Assembly: GCA_947463105.1 (NCBI GenBank)
Contig: CANHSD010000175.1
Location: 1 to 5,853, forward strand
DNA: 5,853 bases
Reading direction: 5' to 3'
From: Chitinophagaceae bacterium
GTDB lineage: Bacteria; Bacteroidota; Bacteroidia; Chitinophagales; Chitinophagaceae
The position numbers and the translations under genes are program-made. Each line of letters opens with the position of its first letter. The first letter of the stretch is position 1. The notes below the pieces were generated by a model. That model ran no database searches and was not told where the DNA came from. It saw only the letters and a program-made list of their open reading frames with translations. This document shows positions 1 to 5,853 of the stretch, piece after piece.

Positions 1-674
1 CCGAAGAATTTATGGCCACTGATGGCAATGCTGTCTGCTCCATGCGCAAAATCGAAATCGCTGGCACCCAGCAAGGGAAGATAAGATCCTGCAAGCGCTG
101 CATCGCAATGGATGTAGGAGCTTTTGATGGCATATTTGTTCAGGGTTTCCTTGATGATGGGAACACTGTCTTTGGCTTCTGTCATGGTGGTGCCAATGTT
201 TGCCATGATGATCACAGATTGCTGGCGGTTCAGCTGGATCATTTGGGCAAGGTCTTCATAATCCATCTCGCCATTGGGTTGGGAGCGGATCACAATGCTT
301 TTCATGTTCAAGAGGTGGAGGTTTTTCTGAACACTGTAATGTGTTGCCTCACTGTAATAGACAATCCCATTGGGATAGAGTTCCCTGGCAAGATAGAGGG
401 CGTAAAGGTTTCCCTCGGAGCCGCCATTGGTTACATAACCCCAGTGGTTGTTCGCAGGCGCATTGAAAAATTCAGCATAAAAAGAAACCACTTCGCGTTC
501 AAATGATTTGCAGTGCATGTCATTGGATTCCACGAAGGGATCTCCAACATTGTTGATGCTGTATTGCATCAAAGGATAGAGTTCGGTATAGTCGTAGTCC
601 GTGGCTACAGGGTAGCCGATATAGGTTTTTGCCCTTTCACTGATTTTTTGGTGAAATTGTTCAAGACTTTCCAT
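1..674 (-). CDS. hdc: Histidine decarboxylase, PLP-dependent (C-terminus cut by window edge)
   Basis: This gene encodes a cytoplasmic PLP-dependent group II decarboxylase, most likely histidine decarboxylase, which converts L-histidine to histamine and CO2. Only the first 224 complete codons are inside the window; family members run to about 380 residues, so roughly the last 150 are missing. Visible landmarks are an N-terminal IGYP...DYDY segment (residues 19-29), the SINN motif (39-42), the cofactor-phosphate region HWGYVTNGGSEGN (77-89), the THYSV motif whose His112 should stack on the PLP ring, SQPNGE-DY (131-139), ANIGTT (158-163), HCDAALAG with Asp191 expected to contact the pyridine nitrogen, and SGHK with Lys222 as the Schiff-base lysine. 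These match my memory of the Morganella/Klebsiella-type enzyme closely. The ATG at 674 is the first start after an in-frame TAA at 722-720, and no clear Shine-Dalgarno sequence precedes it. The substrate call is from family resemblance; a related amino-acid decarboxylase is the main alternative. Confidence 0.87.
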   Translation of the reverse strand, partial: MESLEQFHQKISERAKTYIGYPVATDYDYTELYPLMQYSINNVGDPFVESNDMHCKSFEREVVSFYAEFFNAPANNHWGYVTNGGSEGNLYALYLARELYPNGIVYYSEATHYSVQKNLHLLNMKSIVIRSQPNGEMDYEDLAQMIQLNRQQSVIIMANIGTTMTEAKDSVPIIKETLNKYAIKSSYIHCDAALAGSYLPLLGASDFDFAHGADSIAISGHKFF

Positions 675-865
675 TGTAGAAATGGGTTTGATGAGAAATT
701 GAGGTAAGAAAACAGGATATTATTCCTGTGAAAAAATCAATTTCTTAGCGCATCTTCCGCAAGCGATTGCATGAGACAAGCATAGGTGTCGCTTTTGTCA
801 TTGAACAATTTGAAGGGAAAATCAGGTCTCATCTGTTGCAAAAATACCAACAAATGTCAGATTTC
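675..865 (-). other. Intergenic leader region upstream of hdc
   Basis: This 191-base gap separates the secreted DUF1080 protein gene from hdc and is the longest non-coding stretch in the window. On the minus strand it contains, in order, a TATTTTTG promoter-like element (846-839), a possible 18-residue leader ORF (801-745, ATG to TAA, no histidine codons), a 6-bp inverted repeat AAGCGA/TCGCTT (794-789 with 766-761) lying inside that ORF, and an 18-base hairpin sequence (729-712) followed by a T-rich run. If the promoter is real, hdc has an untranslated leader of about 150-160 bases. No known riboswitch class or tRNA is recognisable. The short ORF may be chance, because random sequence of this length often contains one. 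Confidence 0.5.
712..729 (-). terminator. Small hairpin with T-rich tail, possible weak terminator or attenuator
   Basis: The perfect 6-bp stem ACAGGA/TCCTGT with a 6-base loop is followed on the minus strand by TTTCTTA, which suits transcription in that direction. It lies after the stop codon of the secreted-protein gene and about 38 bases before the hdc start. It could end read-through transcription or act in the hdc leader. The stem is short and half AT, so it is weak for an intrinsic terminator. An in-frame TAA (722-720) in its loop closes the hdc reading frame upstream of the ATG. Confidence 0.22.
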
Positions 866-873
866 CTACCAAA
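839..873 (-). promoter_or_regulatory. Candidate Bacteroidota-type promoter for hdc
   Basis: The minus strand carries TATTTTTG at 846-839, an exact match to the TAnnTTTG -7 element of Bacteroidota housekeeping promoters. TTTG at 873-870 stands 23 bases upstream and could be the -33 element. That spacing is at the long end of the 17-23 range known for Flavobacterium-type promoters. The -33 box overlaps the last codons of the upstream gene, and the predicted transcription start is near 834. It would allow hdc to be expressed separately from the upstream gene. The call rests on the motif match alone. Confidence 0.33.
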
Positions 874-2671
874 TCAATTGATATTGTATTGTTTCGCTTG
901 CGGGAAGCAGCAATACCTGCTGACCAAGATAGCCTTCAAGCTTAGGATACTGGCCTGCTGCAAGCTGCACAAAGTAGGCTTGGTTGCCTATGCTGTACAA
1001 ACCGTTTCCAAGCGGCGTGATGCTGCTGCCCTGTGCAATCCTGATCATGGTTTTTTCTTTTCCCTCTCCTGTAATACTGATGCTGCGTTTCAGGCCTTTT
1101 CCTTCAGGCTGAATCTTATCCTTGATGCTGAGTGTTTTGTATGTGTAGGAAAAGGTGGGAAGCCCTGCCGAAAGGGTATAGCCTTTGTATTGGTAATCGA
1201 CGATGGAGTCTTTGGTATTGCCTCTTTCATAGATCGGGCAATTTCCGGCAAGCACAATGGGAGCTCCCAGTGCTGTTGCAGTCTGGGGTTCACCTCTCTC
1301 ATGCCACATGTCTGTGGTATTCAGGAAATCACCCTTCCATACCTGAAGGACTCCTCCCTGCATGAGGTCGTAGGAATAATGCGCCTGTGAAGGATCTCCA
1401 ACAGAAACCACATGGGTTAATTTTTTATTGTTGTGGTTCATGAAAGAGCGAATCATTTCGGGTCCGCTTTCTGCTTTTACCGCAATCAGTGGTGCGGGAC
1501 TGCGTTCTGGCATGGAGGCCGACGCATGGAGGGCAATTGATTTGCTGTTGGCTTTCTCAATGTACAGTGAAAGGCCGGGTCTTGCCCAATCCAAGTCCTT
1601 GTTGATCCAGAATTTAAATGCGTGTTCGCCAGCTTTCAGTTCTGCTGTTCCCATTACAGGAGTTCCGTTCAAAAACAAGTCCTTGGCCTCGAGTACTTTT
1701 TTACCATCAATTTCAAAGCTTCCTGTGCCGGAGAAAAGTGAGGTGAATGTATAGCTATCAGCGGTTGGGATGTTCAATTTTCCCTCAAACACCAACAGAA
1801 ACTTGTCTCTTGCTGGTGCAAGCCTTGAATCAAGGGCATTGGCCTTCCCTTGAAAGGTTGGCTTTGTGGTCTTGGCCTCCGCCAAATTGGTAGCGGATTT
1901 TTCAAAATACTGGAAGCTGATATCATGTAGATTTGGTTTCAGGTCGTCTTGTGCAAGGTATTTCATGTTTTTAATGGCCAAGGTTCCGTGGTCTCCCTGA
2001 ATCATCAAGGGTCCATAGGGCTTCTCATCTTCAAGCCCTGCTGATATTGTTGGTCCATCTACATTGATGTTCTCATGCAAAGTCACCCCATTCAGTTTTA
2101 CATAAATGAATTTAGCGTCTGCTGTTTTATTTCCGTTGGCATCAAACCTTGGCGCCTGGAAAGAGATGTCCATGTGTTGCCAAAGTCCAGGAGCCAATGC
2201 AGCATTTTTCATTGGTGCCTTTCCTTTCATTCCATTCCCTTTTTTGATGGTCTGGTAAAGACCACCCAAATCACTGTACCTGGGGGCTTTCACTCCCCAG
2301 CTATCGAACAGTTGCACCTCATATCTTGATTGTAAATAAAAGCCGGAATTGGAACCCTTTGCCATCATGAAATCAAATTCAAGCAACAGGTCCCCGTGTT
2401 CCATTTTTGTAAATAGATTGTGTACCGGCTTGTTTTGAATGGAGCGGCTGAAATCGTTGTGCAGTATGCCCAATCCTTTTGCTGTTTTCAGAACAGTATC
2501 ACTGTACCCGGCTTGAACATCACCAACGATTTTCCAGTTGGCGCTGGGCGTTTTAAAAGATTCAAGGTTGTTAAATGAAATTTCTTTCAGGCTTGGCTTG
2601 ATGCGCTGTGCTTGAGAAAAAGCAGATACGAACAATGACACAGCGAGGGAAATGATGATTCTGTAACGCAT
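866..2671 (-). CDS. Secreted DUF1080 (3-keto-disaccharide hydrolase-like) and PA14-domain protein
   Basis: This gene encodes a 601-residue exported protein. Starting at ATG 2671, the first 21 residues form a classic type I signal peptide: basic MRYR, hydrophobic IIISLAVSLFVSAF, then SQA as a likely cleavage site before QR. A longer reading from GTG at 2722 would put 17 extra residues ahead of this signal and is unlikely. Residues about 33-239 are a DUF1080 domain, a concanavalin-like fold now named 3-keto-disaccharide hydrolase. Its hallmark is DLLLEFDFMMAKGSNSGFY followed by the YEVQLFDSWG strand (residues 94-126), and the GPLMIQGDHG segment lies near its end. Residues about 268-373 resemble a PA14 carbohydrate-binding beta-barrel (SYTFTSLFSGTGSFEIDGK, then ELKAGEHAFKFW). 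Residues about 394-601 form a third module I cannot name; its HVVSVGDPSQAHYSYD and GGVLQVWKGDFLNTTDMWHERG stretches recall a module seen next to heme-binding domains in Bacteroidota and Planctomycetes dehydrogenase-like proteins. There is no lipobox, so it is probably periplasmic or released. A role in sugar metabolism is inferred from the domains; the substrate is unknown. Confidence 0.85.
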   Translation of the reverse strand: MRYRIIISLAVSLFVSAFSQAQRIKPSLKEISFNNLESFKTPSANWKIVGDVQAGYSDTVLKTAKGLGILHNDFSRSIQNKPVHNLFTKMEHGDLLLEFDFMMAKGSNSGFYLQSRYEVQLFDSWGVKAPRYSDLGGLYQTIKKGNGMKGKAPMKNAALAPGLWQHMDISFQAPRFDANGNKTADAKFIYVKLNGVTLHENINVDGPTISAGLEDEKPYGPLMIQGDHGTLAIKNMKYLAQDDLKPNLHDISFQYFEKSATNLAEAKTTKPTFQGKANALDSRLAPARDKFLLVFEGKLNIPTADSYTFTSLFSGTGSFEIDGKKVLEAKDLFLNGTPVMGTAELKAGEHAFKFWINKDLDWARPGLSLYIEKANSKSIALHASASMPERSPAPLIAVKAESGPEMIRSFMNHNNKKLTHVVSVGDPSQAHYSYDLMQGGVLQVWKGDFLNTTDMWHERGEPQTATALGAPIVLAGNCPIYERGNTKDSIVDYQYKGYTLSAGLPTFSYTYKTLSIKDKIQPEGKGLKRSISITGEGKEKTMIRIAQGSSITPLGNGLYSIGNQAYFVQLAAGQYPKLEGYLGQQVLLLPASETIQYQLIW

Positions 2672-2761
2672 GACAATAAGTTGTTGAATGGTGAATTTAA
2701 TCAATTCAATCAAAATAAACACATTTTATGCCATTTGAAAACAGAATAGGGACAGCCTTTT
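2672..2761 (-). other. Intergenic gap between uvrB and the secreted-protein gene
   Basis: This 90-base AT-rich gap holds no convincing intrinsic terminator for uvrB. On the minus strand, TTATTTTG at 2718-2711 differs by one base from the TAnnTTTG promoter element, without a clear -33 partner. A 6-bp inverted repeat (TTGAAT/ATTCAA, 2709-2704 with 2689-2684) lies just before the start codon but is pure low-complexity AT sequence. The secreted-protein gene may therefore be read through from uvrB or have its own weak promoter; the sequence does not decide. Confidence 0.35.
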
Positions 2762-4807
2762 TTATGACAATGCTTTCATCTCCTCCATCCTTTTTTTGGA
2801 TTCAAACATCAGATCCCTCAATCGTGCAGCCTCCATGAAATCAAGGTCTTTGGCAGCTTTTTCCATGGTTTTTTTGAGTTTGGTTATGTGTTTTTCCATT
2901 TGTGGGATGGTAACATAATCGTTTTGATCTTCTGCAGCTTTGGCACTCAACTGTTCTTCTGCCAATGCAGCAAGGCTGTTTTTATCGTCATATCCCTTGA
3001 TGTCGAGGACGGCTGTTTGTGCAAAAACCTCTTCCTTGCTTTTGTTCACCGTTGTTGGTATGATGTTGTGCAGGGTATTGTAAGCCACCTGTTTGGCCCT
3101 TCTTCTTTCTGTTTCGTCCATGGTTTTTTGCATGCTGCCTGTTATCTTGTCTGCATAAAAAATAACCCTGCCGTCAACATTTCTTGCCGCCCTTCCTGCT
3201 GTCTGCGTCAATGATTTTTCATTTCTCAAAAAGCCCTCTTTGTCTGCGTCAAGAATAGCCACCAGTGATACTTCCGGAAGGTCCAGGCCCTCTCTCAAGA
3301 GGTTTACCCCAACCAGCACGTCGATTACACCTAGCCGCAATTGCCGCAATATTTCAACCCTCTCCAGGGTATCCACCTCACTGTGAATGTATTTTGATTT
3401 GATGTGGATGCGCTGCAGGTATTTGTCCATTTCCTCTGCCATCCTTTTGGTCAGTGTTGTCACCAGCACCCGGTCTCCTTTTTTAACCGTCTTGTCAATT
3501 TCATCCAGCAGGTCATCAACCTGGTTGATGCTGGGCCTTACTTCAATGGGTGGATCAAGCAGGCCTGTGGGACGCACAACCTGCTCCACCACCACGCCTT
3601 CCGTTTTGTTCAATTCATAGTCGCTGGGTGTGGCAGAAACGAAAACCACCTGGTTGAGCATGTTCTCAAACTCATTGAAGTTGAGGGGTCTGTTGTCAAG
3701 GGCAGCAGGCAGGCGAAATCCATAATCGACCAGCACCATTTTTCTGCTCCTGTCGCCACCATACATGCCACTGACCTGAGGAATCGTCTGATGACTTTCG
3801 TCGATCATGCAGATAAAGTCTTTTGGAAAATAATCGAGCAAACAGAATGGCCTAGCTCCTGGCGTCCGCCTGTCAAAAAACCTTGAATAGTTCTCAATGC
3901 CATTGCAATAACCCAGTTCCTTGATCATCTCAATATCATAGTTCACCCTTTCACTGATGCGCTGTGCTTCAATAAACTTGCCTGAGTCTCTGAAGTATTG
4001 AACCTGTTGGCCTAGTTCATCGATGATTTCAGAGATCACCTGGTTGATGATTTCTTTTGGCGCCAGATAAAGGTTGGCAGGAAAAATCGCTGCGGTATCA
4101 ACGGCGCTAATGCGTTTTCCGGTTTCTATTTCAAGTGTATCAATTGATTCAATTTCATCCCCAAAAAAACTGATGCGGTAGCCAAAATCAACATAGGGAA
4201 GGTTGATGTCGATGGTATCGCCTTTGACCCTGAAGCTCCCACGCTTAAAATCGATTTGTGTACGGTGGTAAAGAGAATTGACCAATGCATGCAGGAATCC
4301 TTGTCTGCTGATGATCTGTCCTTTGTGGATGCGCACAATCCCATTTTCAAATTCAGTGGGGTTTCCCATACCGTATATGCAGCTTACAGAAGCAACAACG
4401 ATGATATCTCTTCTGCCACTCAACAGTTCTGAAGTGGCTTGCAGCCTCAGTTTATCGAGCTCCTCATTGATGGCCAGGTCTTTCTCAATGTAGGTATTGC
4501 TCACAGGCAGGTAGGCCTCGGGTTGGTAATAATCATAATAGGAAACAAAATAACCAACCGCATTCTCTGGAAAGAATTGTTTAAATTCTCCATAGAGCTG
4601 TGCTACCAGCGTTTTGTTGTGCGTCAGGATCAGGGTTGGTTTCTGCACCTGTTGGATGACGTTCGCCATCGTGAAGGTTTTCCCCGAGCCGGTTACCCCC
4701 AACAGTGTTTGGTACTGCTCTCCTTCTTGTATGCCTTCTACCAGTTGCCTGATGGCATTGGGTTGGTCACCCGCAGGTGAATAGTGAGAATGCAGCTTGA
4801 ATTGCAT
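2762..4807 (-). CDS. uvrB: Excinuclease ABC subunit B (UvrB)
   Basis: UvrB is the damage-verifying helicase of nucleotide excision repair. It is loaded on DNA by UvrA, then recruits UvrC, which cuts on both sides of the lesion. The 681-residue protein is full length (E. coli UvrB has 673 residues) and appears intact. The landmarks, in order, are N-terminal SPAGDQPNAI (10-19), Walker A GVTGSGKT (37-44, Lys43), the tyrosine-rich beta-hairpin YYDYYQPEAYLP (90-101) that inserts between the DNA strands, Walker B-type DESH (336-339), motif III SAT (391-393), REGLDLPEV (505-513), motif VI QTAGRAARN (535-543), and a C-terminal UVR domain with EAARLRDLM (659-667) that contacts UvrC. The ATG at 4807 gives the usual family N-terminus. 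It starts 22 bases after the amidase stop codon, so the two genes are probably cotranscribed. No SOS-type operator was recognised. Confidence 0.98.
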   Translation of the reverse strand: MQFKLHSHYSPAGDQPNAIRQLVEGIQEGEQYQTLLGVTGSGKTFTMANVIQQVQKPTLILTHNKTLVAQLYGEFKQFFPENAVGYFVSYYDYYQPEAYLPVSNTYIEKDLAINEELDKLRLQATSELLSGRRDIIVVASVSCIYGMGNPTEFENGIVRIHKGQIISRQGFLHALVNSLYHRTQIDFKRGSFRVKGDTIDINLPYVDFGYRISFFGDEIESIDTLEIETGKRISAVDTAAIFPANLYLAPKEIINQVISEIIDELGQQVQYFRDSGKFIEAQRISERVNYDIEMIKELGYCNGIENYSRFFDRRTPGARPFCLLDYFPKDFICMIDESHQTIPQVSGMYGGDRSRKMVLVDYGFRLPAALDNRPLNFNEFENMLNQVVFVSATPSDYELNKTEGVVVEQVVRPTGLLDPPIEVRPSINQVDDLLDEIDKTVKKGDRVLVTTLTKRMAEEMDKYLQRIHIKSKYIHSEVDTLERVEILRQLRLGVIDVLVGVNLLREGLDLPEVSLVAILDADKEGFLRNEKSLTQTAGRAARNVDGRVIFYADKITGSMQKTMDETERRRAKQVAYNTLHNIIPTTVNKSKEEVFAQTAVLDIKGYDDKNSLAALAEEQLSAKAAEDQNDYVTIPQMEKHITKLKKTMEKAAKDLDFMEAARLRDLMFESKKRMEEMKALS

Positions 4808-4829
4808 CCTGCAAAATTAACCCAATTTA

Positions 4830-5853
4830 TCATCTGAATTTTTCGGGATGGATATTATCGTAATCTGTTTTCTCCTGAAAGAATTTTCCCAATGTCAGCA
4901 GTTCTTCTTCCCTGAAAAGATTGGCAAGGAAGGTGATGCTGTTCGGAACACCCTGTTTTGTAAGACCAATAGGCATGCAAAGGGCAGGCTGACCAGTTAG
5001 GTTGGTGATGGCCAATTGTCTTCCTGCAAAACTTGGTGTGATGATCACATCGAAAGCTTGCATAGCTTCATTGACCCTTTGCATCAGCATGCTGCGGTGT
5101 CTGTTGGCATTGATGTATTCAACGGCAGGAATGGTCCTGGATACCCTAAAATAATTGGGCCAGTCGAAACGGGTTTGTCTTGTCATCTGCTCATCCAGTC
5201 CTGTTCTGGTGAAGGCATCGAAGGCGGCAGCAGCTTCAGCGCCGATGACTTGTCCGATGATATCAAACGCATATACTTCGGTATCTGGAAAATACATGGG
5301 CTTTACTTCAAGCCCTTCGGCCTTGAGTGCTTTGAGCACAGACCATTCCTGTGCGGAGGAATCCAGTTGATCAAAATGATTTTTTGCATAACCAATGCGC
5401 AATGTTTTTACATCAGTTTTGCTGTTGTAATTGAAAGCAGCATTAACTGCGCTTGCATCCTTATTGTCTGTTCCATGGATAAAGGCAAATACAGTAGCCG
5501 CATCTACAGCAGACCTGCAAATAGGACCCACCTTATCGAGGCTCCAACTCAATGTCATGGCACCGCTTCTGCTTACGCTACCAAAGGTGGGCCTCAGCCC
5601 TGTTGCTCCACAGGTATGGCTTGGAGATATGATGGATCCATGCGTTTCTGTGCCGATAGCAAAAGGAACCAATCCGGCCACTGTGGCCGAAGTAGACCCC
5701 GCAGATGATCCACTGGAGCCTCTTTCAAGGTTCCATGGATTTTTTGTCCTGCCCCCAAACCAATAGTCTCCCATGGCCAAAGCCCCCAGTGTAAATTTTG
5801 CTACCAGTATAGCACCAGCATCTTTCAGTTTGGTATATACATATGCATCTTCA
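4830..5853 (-). CDS. Amidase-signature family enzyme (N-terminus cut by window edge)
   Basis: This is the C-terminal 340 residues of an amidase-signature hydrolase. The frame is open to the window edge: residues before the TTG at 5780 read EDAYVYTKLKDAGAILVAKF, which is typical family sequence, so an ORF starting at that TTG is an artefact. The whole Ser-cisSer-Lys triad is visible. Counting from the first complete codon, these are Lys19 (in ILVAKF), the cis-serine at Ser46 in RGSSGSSAGS, and the nucleophile Ser73 in GTETHGSIISP. CGATGLRPTFGSVSR (residues 81-95) follows, and the C-terminus ends in YDNIHPEKFR. Such enzymes cleave amide bonds and are often auto-annotated as GatA, the Glu-tRNA(Gln) amidotransferase subunit. 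The C-terminal half looks to me more like stand-alone amidases of Bacteroidota, of about 550 residues, than like true GatA. If so, about 200 N-terminal residues, possibly with a signal peptide, lie outside the window. The natural substrate is unknown. Confidence 0.9.
   Translation of the reverse strand, partial: EDAYVYTKLKDAGAILVAKFTLGALAMGDYWFGGRTKNPWNLERGSSGSSAGSTSATVAGLVPFAIGTETHGSIISPSHTCGATGLRPTFGSVSRSGAMTLSWSLDKVGPICRSAVDAATVFAFIHGTDNKDASAVNAAFNYNSKTDVKTLRIGYAKNHFDQLDSSAQEWSVLKALKAEGLEVKPMYFPDTEVYAFDIIGQVIGAEAAAAFDAFTRTGLDEQMTRQTRFDWPNYFRVSRTIPAVEYINANRHRSMLMQRVNEAMQAFDVIITPSFAGRQLAITNLTGQPALCMPIGLTKQGVPNSITFLANLFREEELLTLGKFFQEKTDYDNIHPEKFR

Noticed and set aside
12..707. Plus-strand open frames of 164 and 64 codons
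   Set aside because: They lie antisense to the histidine decarboxylase, whose minus-strand frame is clearly the coding one; their translations resemble no family.
767..1390. Plus-strand open frame of 207 codons
   Set aside because: It overlaps the end of the secreted-protein gene and the intergenic leader in antisense; the translation is cysteine- and phenylalanine-rich without any recognisable domain.
2672..2722. GTG at 2722 as an upstream start giving a 618-residue secreted protein
   Set aside because: It adds 17 residues ahead of a well-formed signal peptide that begins at the ATG at 2671.
4812..4819. TAATTTTG on the minus strand as a promoter -7 element for uvrB
   Set aside because: It matches TAnnTTTG, but there is no TTTG/TTG at the right spacing upstream, and it ends 4 bases before the start codon, leaving essentially no leader. 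It is probably chance in an AT-rich gap.
5016..5766. Plus-strand open frames (230, 71 and 111 codons) opposite the amidase gene
   Set aside because: All are antisense to the conserved amidase-signature motifs, which define the coding strand.
1..5853. Search for mobile elements, CRISPR repeats, tRNA genes, long repeats or a defence or toxin-antitoxin cassette
   Set aside because: Nothing supporting any of these was seen on either strand; more than 90% of the window is taken up by four ordinary minus-strand genes.

Overview
The window reads as ordinary chromosomal DNA from a member of the Bacteroidota, probably a Chitinophagaceae- or Sphingobacteriia-like lineage. The evidence is the protein families present, start codons without clear Shine-Dalgarno sequences, a TAnnTTTG-type promoter element and moderate GC content judged by eye. 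The exact genus cannot be fixed from the sequence. All four recognisable genes lie on the minus strand, so transcription runs from the right edge of the window to the left.

From right to left: (i) 5853-4830 holds the C-terminal 340 residues of an amidase-signature enzyme whose N-terminus lies outside the window. (ii) After a 22-base gap, 4807-2762 holds a complete, intact uvrB (681 aa), the DNA-damage recognition helicase of nucleotide excision repair. The tight spacing suggests transcription together with the amidase gene. (iii) After a 90-base gap, 2671-866 encodes a secreted 601-residue protein with a signal peptide, a DUF1080/3-keto-disaccharide hydrolase-type domain, a PA14-like domain and a C-terminal module I cannot name. 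(iv) After a 191-base gap with a candidate promoter, a short possible leader ORF and a small hairpin, 674-1 holds the first 224 residues of a PLP-dependent histidine decarboxylase (hdc). It is cut by the left window edge just after the PLP-binding lysine.

The four products (amide hydrolysis, DNA repair, carbohydrate-related secreted protein, amino-acid decarboxylation) do not form an obvious pathway. I see no mobile element, tRNA, rRNA, CRISPR array, phage gene or defence cassette. I do not find a convincing previously undescribed system here. The points most worth a second look are the hdc leader region and the unusual domain composition of the secreted protein.
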